Part shown: piece by piece, positions 50,208 to 58,777 of the stretch
Layout of the letters: every line of letters starts with the position of its first letter
How positions within the stretch are numbered: position 1 is the stretch's first letter
DNA from: Prevotella sp.
GTDB lineage: Bacteria > Bacteroidota > Bacteroidia > Bacteroidales > Bacteroidaceae
Direction: 5' to 3'
Length of the DNA stretch: 64,000 nucleotides
Assembly: GCA_017417465.1 (NCBI GenBank)
Contig: JAFPZD010000083.1
Span: forward strand, 1 to 64,000
The notes under the pieces: model-generated
Told to the model about the DNA's origin: nothing
What the model saw: only the letters and a program-made list of their open reading frames with translations
Database searches by the model: none
Translations under genes and position numbers: made by a program

Positions 50208-51386
50208 CTACTTTTTTGTTCCTAATTGTTCCATTTTATTCAGGCCTTGCTCAATTTCCTCTTCTGTCGGCAGCTTGTCTTGCAGTTCTTCGGGCAATTG
50301 TTTTCGGGTCAGTTCGTACTCAGAGACACCAATGGGCGTGCTAATACGCGACAGGGCATAGCGTGCCATGACGGTGTTTTTTTCCTTGCATATCAACAAA
50401 CCAATTGCAGGACTTTCCACCGGTGTGTTCAGTAACTCATCAACCATCGCCGTATAGCCAGCCAACTGTCCGATGTCGGGGAAGTCGAATTCCGTCACCT
50501 TCACCTCGATAACACAATAGCGATGGAGAGGGACGATGTAGAACAACAGGTCTACATATTTATCCTTTCCTCCTGCCGACAGACGATACTCGCGGCCAAC
50601 AAATGAGAAACCTTTGCCCAACTCCAACAGGAACTGGGTCAGCTTGCTCGTCAATTCGTCCTTAAGTTCCTTTTCAGAGTACTCCTCGTTCAACTGGACA
50701 AACTCAAAGCGGTACGGGTCTTTGAAATACTCCTGCGCCAAATCGCCCTCAGGTTTCGGCATGGTCGTAGCAAAGTTGGTGAGTGCCGCCCCCTCACGCT
50801 CATAGAGGTCAGTAGAAAGGAAGTTCACCAGCATACCGCGCCCCCAGTTGTTCTCAATGGTCTTACGGACGAAGAACAGGGCTTTCTGAGCATTGCCATT
50901 CACCTTATCTATGATTTTCTGATGATGCGTCCAAGGTATGCTGAACAGCAGTTCCAAATCGTCGGCAAGTTGCCGACGATTTGGATCATCGGTTTTCCCA
51001 ACTAGTTGTTGGGAATTTAACAAATCGAATTCGTCCACATGTTGTGGATGGTTTACTTCCTCGGAATCGTCGGCAAGTTGCCGACGATTTGACAATAGCG
51101 GTTTATATAGTCTATAAAAATATGTAGCATATTTAAGACTAGTTGGTGCAAACCCTTTTTTCTTGTTCAGAGCCAGCGACAAATCACGGCTCAGATTCTC
51201 GTAGAAGTGCGAGCCGTAGCGGTTGTCGTACTGCCGCTCGGTGATGTCCTTGCCGACGGACCAGTAGAAGCGTAGCATCTCGCTGTTCACCTTCACCGCC
51301 GCCTTTATCTGGCTTTGGCGGTAACGGCTGCTCAGCTCCGTTATCCAGGCAAGGTATTCTTTATCTATGGTTTTTATCGGTTCCAT
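50208..51386 (-). CDS. DUF1016 PDDEXK nuclease (YhcG-type)
   Basis: Protein of 392 residues. The N-terminal DUF1016 part (WITELSSRYRQSQIKAAVKVNSEMLRFYWSVG) probably binds DNA. The C-terminal PD-(D/E)xK core has FVGREYRL, the Asp in YVDLLFY and the Glu/Lys pair in CVIEVKVTEF. YhcG-like proteins are tied to recombination and mobile islands. Residues about 110-155 contain repeated NRRQLADD and NSQQLVGK motifs, each encoded by a DNA palindrome. It ends two bases before the small RHS gene and lies downstream of the large one. A 138-base remnant of a related gene is at 48155. Confidence 0.9.
   Translation of the reverse strand: MEPIKTIDKEYLAWITELSSRYRQSQIKAAVKVNSEMLRFYWSVGKDITERQYDNRYGSHFYENLSRDLSLALNKKKGFAPTSLKYATYFYRLYKPLLSNRRQLADDSEEVNHPQHVDEFDLLNSQQLVGKTDDPNRRQLADDLELLFSIPWTHHQKIIDKVNGNAQKALFFVRKTIENNWGRGMLVNFLSTDLYEREGAALTNFATTMPKPEGDLAQEYFKDPYRFEFVQLNEEYSEKELKDELTSKLTQFLLELGKGFSFVGREYRLSAGGKDKYVDLLFYIVPLHRYCVIEVKVTEFDFPDIGQLAGYTAMVDELLNTPVESPAIGLLICKEKNTVMARYALSRISTPIGVSEYELTRKQLPEELQDKLPTEEEIEQGLNKMEQLGTKK
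50945..51095. repeat. Palindrome cluster inside the DUF1016 gene
   Basis: AAATCGTCGGCAAG followed by TTGCCGACGATTT occurs at about 50957-50983 and again at about 51066-51092. Between them lie TTCCCAACTAGTTGTTGGGAA and TCCACATGTTGTGGA. Each encodes a variant of (N/S)xQxL(A/V)xx. The remnant at 48260 has the same type of palindrome (AATCTTCAGCAACTTGCTGA). Confidence 0.85.
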
Positions 51387-51540
51387 ATCTTGCTCATTTT
51401 ATATCACGTTAAAGTGGAGTCGAAGGTAATAGTCTAGATAAATGTCTGCAAGGTTGCAAACAGAAGATATATATATATAATAATTGATGTCCCATAATTG
51501 CAATACTCTTATTTGATTTACATCTATGCTTTTATGAAAC

Positions 51541-54500
51541 TTATTTGACCAATGGACCTAATACAGCATCCCACATACTATCAAGACCATCGCCCACTTT
51601 TTGGCTACCTTTATAAAGCCATCCGCCATTTTCATTTTGCCTATCAATAAAGTCAACAAAGCCATCGGATTGCTTGGCATTTTGAACAGCTTTATAACCA
51701 TCTTGCGCAAGAACAACGACAGTGGCTACGATACCAACGCCCAAACCTACAGCTCCAATAGTTGAACCTACACTCATGCCTCCAGCACTTGTTGTTAATG
51801 TTGTAGAAGTTGTTGATACGGCTGTTGAGGATGTTGTTGCAACACTTGTTGAACTAGTCACTGCAACAGAAGAGGATGACGATCCCCAACCAGCAATAAG
51901 GGCATCTGCAGCAGCTTTGTCTTTTGCCACCTCTGTAGCAATATATGTTTTGGTTGCGGTACTCATACCATATTGAGTTCCGACAGAAGTAACAGTTTTC
52001 ACTCCTTGATATATTTCGTAACCAGCTTTCATCGTTTCCAAAGCTTCTCCTCTCGGATCAATTCCCATTATCGGATTATTATCCGCATACGGATACAGAT
52101 TCGTGCTCCAGATGGGATCCTCGCTGAGGAAGCGGCCGATGGTGGGGTCATAGTGGCGGGCACGCATGTAGTACTGATGGTCGTTAAGGTACATCACCCC
52201 GTATTTGCCGACATACTGGAAGGGGTTGTAGTTGGAGTCGCCAGCGGGCTCTTCTTTCTGCGTCACCTTGCCAAACTCGTCGTACTGGTATTTGTGGGTG
52301 ATGTTGCCACTCTCATCAACGATGGCGACGACGGAGCCACGGAAGTCAGTGACATAGTAGCTTACTTTACTCCCTACGACACGAGCCTCCAGACCCAGGC
52401 CGTAGATATACGTGGCGCCGCTCTTTGAATCAGAGAGCACGTTGCCGATGCCCAGCGGGTCGGTAGTAAACGTGATGTTACCGTATGAAGCGATGAGTCC
52501 TAACGGGTCGTAGGTAATGTTGGTGGAACCGGCACGTGTCAGGCGGTCAAGCTTATCCCAGCTATAAGCCTCGCTGCCGCGCTTCGTCGTGTTACCGTTC
52601 TCATCGAAAGAGAAACTGATGTCGCCGGCTTTCGTGATGCGGTTGGCAGTGTTATAAGAGTAACTAACATCCTCATTCGACAGGAGAATGTCACCGAACG
52701 GTTCCTGTTTGGTCTGCTTTGTGATGTTACCCACCTTATCGAGGGTGTAGCTATAGCCAGCCACCACCGTTCCATTGCTTAGCTTTGTCTGCTTGCTTGT
52801 CAGGCGTCCAGCAGAGTCGTAGCCGAATGTGGTGGTCATCACGCCGTTGTAATCCACCGTTGAGAGCTGGCTATCTTTGCGGTAGGTATAAGTGATGGTC
52901 TTGCCGTTGAACTTCACAGTAACCAAACGATTCAGCTTGTCATAACCGTAGGTCGTGCCGTTAATGCTCTTCACGTTGCTATTATCATCATAAGTGTAAG
53001 TAGCGTCACCGGCACTCGTGATGCGGTTGAAACCATCATAGCCGAAGGAGATAGACTTGCCATTACCTGATATGGACTTCAGGCGCAGCTTGCTGTCATA
53101 GCTGTAGTCGTTCACGCCGTCGCTGGTCACCCGGCCTAGATCGTCGTACTCGTAATTGAGCCTTGTGCCGTCAGATTTCTTAAACGTTGCGAGCGTACCG
53201 TCCTCATTATAGGCATAGCTTCTGGTGGCACCTTCGAACTCTACGGACTTCAGCCTGTCGGTGTCAAAGTCATATTCCAGCGTCGTCTGCTTGTTCTTGG
53301 CATTGGTGATGGTGGTTAGGTTATCGTTCTTATCGTAGCCAAAAGTGGTTGACTTATTTGCCGCGTCTGTCTCGGTTATCAGGTTGTCGTTATAGTCATA
53401 GTCATAGCTGTAGATATTACCCAAAGCATCCTTAATACTTGTCAGACGTCCGGCAGCGTCATAGGTTGGAACAGTGACGAGACTGCCTGGCAGCGTTATC
53501 TTGTTCAGGTTGCCATAACCGTCGTAGCCGTATGACACGCTGACGCCCTCTCCATTGGTAACCTTCGAGGGGGTACCATTGCTGTTGCGATCAATGCTGG
53601 TATATACTCCACTGATGGGTGACTGAACCTTCGTCAGGTTGCCGTTGGTATAAGTGTAGGTCGTTACATTACCCATCGGGTCGGTCATCTTCGTTATGTC
53701 ATTCAGGGTGTTGTACTCATACTTCGTGCTCAGCGTCTTACCGTCGCCCGATACGTCTACTTGCGTGACATTACCCTTATCATCGTATGCAATATTGCTA
53801 ATGTTCATGCTGTTGGTCGTTATCTTCTGTGGCAAATGCTGCATGCCAGTAGTACCATAAGGTTTAATGGTAACGTTCATGGACTCTGGCCCAGACATAC
53901 TGGTCATTACATTGTTGGCATTATAGGCGTAGTTGTATGTTGACGTACCATTGGCTCGACTCACCTTAACCTCAGAATCTGTTGAAACGGAACTGTCGTA
54001 GTGAGAAGTGACGTTGACGGTCGTTTTGCTGTCGCCATTCTCTGTCTTTGTCAAGCGGTAATTTTTATCATGGTATGTATTGTTGATATAGTTGCCGTTA
54101 GGCAATTTAATCTGAGTCAACAGTTTGGAGGTACTGACCTTAGAGCTGTTCCCATAATAATATTGCGTATCATTTTCCTTTGCATCCTTAAAGCCAGAAA
54201 GCTGGTAACGTCCGGTTGTGCTATTTAATTGATATCCGAAAACTATAGTACGTCCTAATGGGTCGATAATTCTGTTTATAAGATTCGCTCCTTCCACACT
54301 CATATATTTGAACGTCAGACTGCGACCATTACCGTCGCTGACGGTGCTGATGCGGGGCTCACTATTCTTCCCGGTCTCGTAACTGACGGTCAGGGTGTTA
54401 TTGTTGCGATCGACAACCTTTGTCAGGTAAGAGACGCCGGCATAATAGTTCCCAAAAGTATATGTTACCTGCGACTTAGTCTTGATGGTATAAGTATTGC

Positions 54501-56613
54501 CGCTTTGCGTCATCTTATCATATACGCCCATAGAAACAGGCTCCCATGTTGAACCGCTCTTCGCATAGACATCAATGGTGCCGCCGCCCCAATGGACAAT
54601 AACATAGTCGTCAACTTTGGTGATAAACGTGTGGTAGGTGTGGGTCCATCCGTCTGACAGGGGAAGATAAGCCTCGCGAGAACTGCTTTCACCGTAGAAC
54701 ATGCCTGGCAGTGTTGTATTATAACTATTGTACGCGTGAGTGAATTCGAGGGGCACCACGCCGTCGAGTGTAAAGCTCGTTTTCGTATAGTGCTGGAAAT
54801 TGCCCATCTGCAAACCCGGACTCATAGAAATAGTCTTCATCGTGGTGTTCAACGGCTGGAAGTAGTCGGTGTCGCTTGGCTTGGGAATGCCAACCTTGTT
54901 CATAAGGCGGTAGAGCATGAGGATTGCTTCGCCACGCGTGCAAATGGCAGACGGCCGGAAGGTTGTGTTCGTGGTGTTGACGATGCCAAGGCTGACGGCT
55001 TTACGTAAATAGCCCTTTAGACGGGGCTGAGTGTCCAGCGACGAAAGGTCAGTGAACGATAAAGACGTGCTAGACATATCGGGCTGCTGATTGAATGCTT
55101 CCATCAGGGCCTTCAGCACATGGATGCGTGGCATCTCCTCGGTAGGATCGAACGTCAGGCGATTGCGGTCGAAGGGTGTTACGCCATCGCCATACTCCAG
55201 GTAGAGCAGGGCTTTGACAGCGCGGTAGTAATAGGTGCCCACATTCAGGTCGTAGACACTGGGGTAGTTGTCCGAAGGCACTGTCGATGGCACAGCCGAC
55301 TCGCTGCCGTATGCCCCATAGAAAGCCATCTTCGCTAAATGCTGACGTAGCAGCGAGTCGCTTGTCATAGCTGCACTAACCGTGCTGCCCTCAATAATAC
55401 TTCTTTGTGATAGGTAAGTGACGGCTTGCTCCAACTCATCGTCGCCACCAGTGGAACTGGACGAAGTGGTGAAATACCATGTAGAACCCGTAGTTGTCGT
55501 CTTTCCATCATAGGCATCAACCTTCCAGTAATACTTGGTATTTCCATCAAGTGATAACGTGTAGCTCTTATTTTGAGTCGTATATTTAGACCAGCTGGAG
55601 GTTGATGTCCCACAATAAAGATAATATGTCAAAGCGTCTCCGTCAGGGTCACTGCAAGTCCATGAAAAAGTTACATTTTTACTGACGTCCGTTGCCGCTT
55701 TTGCAGGATAGGTATAAGAAGGTGTTGAAGGAGCATTATTGGCTGGTGCTTCGGTAGTAAATTGCTTGATATCACCGTAATCTTCACCCTCAGAATTACT
55801 AGCATATATTCTGAAGTAGTATGTTGTGCCTGATGACAGGTCTGAGACCTCAGCAGGGAATTCTGCGCTAATGGTTTTACTAATGGTTCTTGCCGCCGTC
55901 TTTTTGTTTAACGAGTTTCTACTCGTACCATACAGGTAATAGTAAGTGGTTTCCGCACCATTTGCATTGACACTACCATTAAGCTGTGCGGTTGTTTCAT
56001 AAACCTTTGTAGCTTCGTGGGTAGTAGCAGTTGGACGATAAATGCCTGCTCCTGTTATATATATAGTTCCACCAAAGAACTTTTGGCCGTCAGACTTTAT
56101 CATAAATATTCGGAACGAACGACTACCGCTAAAATTACCCACATTTGCCACTACATCAACGTGGTCTGTGGTAGAATTAGATATATAGAAATATTTATAA
56201 TATAAAATATCGTTTCCCACCTCATGGGCATAAGCGTATCCTGATTGGTTTGCATTAAAATACTGCGATCCGTCGTCTTTTTTAAGTCTAAAAGTGATCG
56301 TTCCATCAGAAGTATGTCCAAACACTGTTGCTTTGATGACACCATTGGTATAGTTCGTTAGCGTGTTTGTAACAGTTTGGGTATTGGTGTCAATGAGAAA
56401 ACTTTGGGTTGTACCTGATCCAGTACTGGTCCATTCTGTTCCCATCTCAGGCCTATAAGTATACGACCACGAATCAGCTAGTAGCTGACCAGTCAGCATT
56501 GCAAAAAGTAGCGTCAATAACGTCCGTACTCTCCCTTGTTTTCGAGTTGACAGAGGCAACACTCCCATTACTCTCCGTCGAATTGTTTCGGTTAGTTTAA
56601 TCTTCATAATCAT
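51541..56613 (-). CDS. Large secreted RHS-repeat protein with FN3 and SLH-like domains
   Basis: Protein of 1690 residues. Signal peptide with a long basic start (to about 47), beta-rich N-terminal region, two fibronectin type III domains (about 195-385), an SLH-like region (about 390-575, with TFRPSAICTRGEAILMLYRL), a DUF6531-like entry segment (about 595), RHS/YD repeats (about 760-1400), and the RHS core (ARHYDPTIGRFLSEDP, about 1485-1500). The last 170 residues are a variable tip: Ser/Thr-rich, then a Gly-rich hydrophobic stretch (GSTIGAVGLGVGIVATVVVL), and a short polar end. No known toxin motif is recognised. The 5 kb gene is less GC-rich than its neighbours, suggesting transfer. Promoter at 56727-56758. 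Confidence 0.88.
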   Translation of the reverse strand: MIMKIKLTETIRRRVMGVLPLSTRKQGRVRTLLTLLFAMLTGQLLADSWSYTYRPEMGTEWTSTGSGTTQSFLIDTNTQTVTNTLTNYTNGVIKATVFGHTSDGTITFRLKKDDGSQYFNANQSGYAYAHEVGNDILYYKYFYISNSTTDHVDVVANVGNFSGSRSFRIFMIKSDGQKFFGGTIYITGAGIYRPTATTHEATKVYETTAQLNGSVNANGAETTYYYLYGTSRNSLNKKTAARTISKTISAEFPAEVSDLSSGTTYYFRIYASNSEGEDYGDIKQFTTEAPANNAPSTPSYTYPAKAATDVSKNVTFSWTCSDPDGDALTYYLYCGTSTSSWSKYTTQNKSYTLSLDGNTKYYWKVDAYDGKTTTTGSTWYFTTSSSSTGGDDELEQAVTYLSQRSIIEGSTVSAAMTSDSLLRQHLAKMAFYGAYGSESAVPSTVPSDNYPSVYDLNVGTYYYRAVKALLYLEYGDGVTPFDRNRLTFDPTEEMPRIHVLKALMEAFNQQPDMSSTSLSFTDLSSLDTQPRLKGYLRKAVSLGIVNTTNTTFRPSAICTRGEAILMLYRLMNKVGIPKPSDTDYFQPLNTTMKTISMSPGLQMGNFQHYTKTSFTLDGVVPLEFTHAYNSYNTTLPGMFYGESSSREAYLPLSDGWTHTYHTFITKVDDYVIVHWGGGTIDVYAKSGSTWEPVSMGVYDKMTQSGNTYTIKTKSQVTYTFGNYYAGVSYLTKVVDRNNNTLTVSYETGKNSEPRISTVSDGNGRSLTFKYMSVEGANLINRIIDPLGRTIVFGYQLNSTTGRYQLSGFKDAKENDTQYYYGNSSKVSTSKLLTQIKLPNGNYINNTYHDKNYRLTKTENGDSKTTVNVTSHYDSSVSTDSEVKVSRANGTSTYNYAYNANNVMTSMSGPESMNVTIKPYGTTGMQHLPQKITTNSMNISNIAYDDKGNVTQVDVSGDGKTLSTKYEYNTLNDITKMTDPMGNVTTYTYTNGNLTKVQSPISGVYTSIDRNSNGTPSKVTNGEGVSVSYGYDGYGNLNKITLPGSLVTVPTYDAAGRLTSIKDALGNIYSYDYDYNDNLITETDAANKSTTFGYDKNDNLTTITNAKNKQTTLEYDFDTDRLKSVEFEGATRSYAYNEDGTLATFKKSDGTRLNYEYDDLGRVTSDGVNDYSYDSKLRLKSISGNGKSISFGYDGFNRITSAGDATYTYDDNSNVKSINGTTYGYDKLNRLVTVKFNGKTITYTYRKDSQLSTVDYNGVMTTTFGYDSAGRLTSKQTKLSNGTVVAGYSYTLDKVGNITKQTKQEPFGDILLSNEDVSYSYNTANRITKAGDISFSFDENGNTTKRGSEAYSWDKLDRLTRAGSTNITYDPLGLIASYGNITFTTDPLGIGNVLSDSKSGATYIYGLGLEARVVGSKVSYYVTDFRGSVVAIVDESGNITHKYQYDEFGKVTQKEEPAGDSNYNPFQYVGKYGVMYLNDHQYYMRARHYDPTIGRFLSEDPIWSTNLYPYADNNPIMGIDPRGEALETMKAGYEIYQGVKTVTSVGTQYGMSTATKTYIATEVAKDKAAADALIAGWGSSSSSVAVTSSTSVATTSSTAVSTTSTTLTTSAGGMSVGSTIGAVGLGVGIVATVVVLAQDGYKAVQNAKQSDGFVDFIDRQNENGGWLYKGSQKVGDGLDSMWDAVLGPLVK

Positions 56614-56863
56614 TTGGTTTTATTTGTTTCAGTTTTTTGTTTTAGGTCATTGCTGTTGCCGTACTCTGCCGGCGTAAAAGCGAGTGTCACACGGGAAGAA
56701 CACCCCCGAGTTGCGACACGATGCGGAAAAGGTACGAATAATTTTTCATTCCACCAAACATTTTTGGAGGAAAATGAGAAGCGCGCAGGCAACTCTTTGA
56801 ACAGGAGGCACCCACGATGGTGGAGACAATAGGACTGTAGGCAGAAACGACGAAAGGAATCGC
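56614..56863. other. Leader of the RHS gene and gap
   Basis: No gene is supported. A 93-codon minus-strand frame here covers promoter and leader and has no recognisable product. The first 110 bases are the transcribed leader of the RHS gene. Confidence 0.6.
56727..56758 (-). promoter_or_regulatory. Promoter of the large RHS gene
   Basis: Minus strand TTTG (56755-56758), 20 bases, TACCTTTT (56727-56734); one mismatch to the -7 consensus. Leader of about 110 bases. Confidence 0.7.
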
Positions 56864-57487
56864 TCAATGGGTGAAACGACGGCCGTTCCACTTCAGCGTT
56901 TTCTGCTTCGGACCGGTTTCATACCACAGTGTGACAGTGATGTCCTTGCCAGTACGCGGCAACGAGTAGCTGGCCAAGACATTGTCTTCCGAATGATAGA
57001 TAATGTCAACGCCGGTGTCATCACAGTTGGTCATCTTCTTCGTGGCATTGTCGTAGCGCCAGAAGATGAGGCCGTCATACTGGCCCATTCTGTACTTGCC
57101 ATCTGAGAAGCATGCCACGTTGTAGGCAAACAGCTTGTGCTTTCCATCTGCTTCGTTCCAGTAGCACATTTCTATCCTGCACAAGTCGTTATCGGACCTG
57201 CTCTCATAGACCACGTAGCCGTTTCGCTCGTCGATGGTGAGCGTCACATGCTCTGCCTGTGGAAGGCCCTTAAGGTGCTGGTCCCATGCATAACCGACGG
57301 CATTAAACGCTTCATCGACATCGACTTCCTCCTCGTCATCATCATCGCGAGAAGAAAGGAAGGCCGACACAAAGTCGCTAATGGTTGGCTTGGCACCTTT
57401 ATAGTTCACACGGATGGCATCCTGTGCCGCCAGCGCCAGCGTGCAACAGGTGAAAATGACTGCTAATAGACTTCTTTTCATACTCAT
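56864..57487 (-). CDS. Small secreted protein of unknown function
   Basis: Protein of 207 residues from the ATG at 57487 (MSMKRSLLAVIF; 57481 is also possible). Signal peptide to about LALAAQD. It has an acidic run (RDDDDEEEVDVDEAF) and then a beta-rich domain (HVTLTIDERNGYVVYESRS, YRMGQYDGLIFWRYDN, DITVTLWYETGPKQKTLKWN). No family recognised. It is monocistronic, with a -7 element (TATATTTG, minus strand) at 57524-57531. The neighbours give no functional hint. Confidence 0.75.
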   Translation of the reverse strand: MSMKRSLLAVIFTCCTLALAAQDAIRVNYKGAKPTISDFVSAFLSSRDDDDEEEVDVDEAFNAVGYAWDQHLKGLPQAEHVTLTIDERNGYVVYESRSDNDLCRIEMCYWNEADGKHKLFAYNVACFSDGKYRMGQYDGLIFWRYDNATKKMTNCDDTGVDIIYHSEDNVLASYSLPRTGKDITVTLWYETGPKQKTLKWNGRRFTH

Positions 57488-57636
57488 CAAGGTTTTAAAT
57501 GGAACAATAGCACATTCAGCTTGCAAATATACAAAGTTTTTTTCAATACCGAAACACTTTTCGACAAAAAACTGTCCTATTCCTCACATCCGTCAGTAAA
57601 AAGGGCGTACACGTAGCAGAAAAAGCAACTTTTTCC

Positions 57637-57667
57637 TTGGCTGTTTGGAAAAATATACGTACCTTTG
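57637..57667 (+). promoter_or_regulatory. Promoter of dusB
   Basis: TTG (57637-57639), 20 bases, TACCTTTG (57660-57667). Confidence 0.75.
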
Positions 57668-57681
57668 CAGCAATCACCGTG

Positions 57682-57731
57682 GAGCATTGAACATTGAACA
57701 TTGAGCATTGAACATTGAGCATTGAACATTA
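57682..57731. repeat. CATTGAA/CATTGAG heptamer tract before dusB
   Basis: Seven units of a 7-base repeat make up nearly the whole transcribed leader of dusB and end at its start codon. Confidence 0.92.
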
Positions 57732-57732
57732 A

Positions 57733-58686
57733 ATGAAAATAGGTAACATAGATTTTGGCGAGCGTCCCGTTTTCCTTGCGCCGATGGAGGATGTCACTGA
57801 CATCGGGTTCCGCCTGCTGTGCAAACGGTTCGGAGCGGCGATGGTCTATACTGAGTTTGTCAGTGCCGAGGCACTGGTGCGCGACGTGAAGTCCACCGTT
57901 CGTAAGCTGCAGATCAGTGACGAGGAGCGCCCCGTCGGCATTCAGATTTATGGTCGCGACCTCGATGCCATGGTCGAGGCGGCCCGTATCGTCGAGGCGG
58001 CTGGCCCCGACATCATCGACCTGAACTTTGGCTGTCCTGTGAAGAAAGTGGCGGGCAAGGGCGCCGGAGCGGGCATGCTGCAGAAGGAGAACCTGCCAAA
58101 GATGCTCGAGATTACACGCCAAGTGGTGCAGGCCGTCAGCGTGCCCGTCACTGTGAAGACGCGCCTGGGCTGGAACCATGACCAGCTCATCATCACCACA
58201 CTGGCCGAACAGCTGCAGGACTGTGGTATCCAGGCGCTGACCATCCATGGCCGCACCCGTGCCCAGATGTACACCGGCGAGGCCGACTGGACACTCATCG
58301 GTGAGGTGAAGCGCAACCCGTGCATCCACATCCCCATCATCGGCAACGGCGACATCAAGTCGCTCAGCGATGCCGACCGTGCCTTCGACACCTACGGCGT
58401 GGATGCCGTCATGGTGGGGCGTGCCACCTTCGGTTGCCCCTGGCTCTTCTCACGTAAGGAGCTGACGCTCGACGAGAAGATCGACACGCTGGAGGAACTG
58501 CTACGTATCAACGTGGAGCGCATCGACGAGCAGCGGGGCATCCTGCACACTCGCCGCCACCTGGCAGCCACGCCCGTCTTCAAGGCCATTCCAAACTTCC
58601 GACAGACGCGCATCGCCATGCTCCGTGCTGAACGGATGGACGACCTGCTGCGCATCATCGAGGAGACGAGGAAGCTTTTGAGTTAG
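57733..58686 (+). CDS. dusB: tRNA-dihydrouridine synthase
   Basis: Protein of 317 residues, FMN-binding TIM barrel: FLAPMEDVTDIGFRLLCKRF, DIIDLNFGCPVKKVAGKGAG with the catalytic Cys, ALTIHGRTRAQMYTGEADW, IPIIGNGDIKS and VDAVMVGRATFGCPWLF. It reduces uridine in tRNA D-loops. The translation start lies in a heptamer tract. It is followed by a GGAGTTAGAA repeat (58681-58725). Confidence 0.93.
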   Translation: MKIGNIDFGERPVFLAPMEDVTDIGFRLLCKRFGAAMVYTEFVSAEALVRDVKSTVRKLQISDEERPVGIQIYGRDLDAMVEAARIVEAAGPDIIDLNFGCPVKKVAGKGAGAGMLQKENLPKMLEITRQVVQAVSVPVTVKTRLGWNHDQLIITTLAEQLQDCGIQALTIHGRTRAQMYTGEADWTLIGEVKRNPCIHIPIIGNGDIKSLSDADRAFDTYGVDAVMVGRATFGCPWLFSRKELTLDEKIDTLEELLRINVERIDEQRGILHTRRHLAATPVFKAIPNFRQTRIAMLRAERMDDLLRIIEETRKLLS

Positions 58687-58726
58687 GAGTTAGAAGGAGT
58701 TAGAAGGAGTTAGAAGGAGTTAGAAG
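58681..58726. repeat. AGTTAGAAGG decamer tract after dusB
   Basis: Four units of AGTTAGAAGG with period 10, starting in the stop codon of dusB. Confidence 0.88.
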
Positions 58727-58777
58727 TCGATTGATAAAGAGTGAAACAGATAAAACAAATCAAACGAAATAACGACA

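Noticed and set aside
51541..56613. Confirmed polymorphic toxin with immunity gene
   Set aside because: The tip has no toxin motif I can name, and the gene after it is a DUF1016 nuclease rather than a small immunity-like protein.
56610..56891. 93-codon minus-strand frame upstream of the RHS gene
   Set aside because: It covers the promoter and leader of the RHS gene and has no signal, domain or start context.
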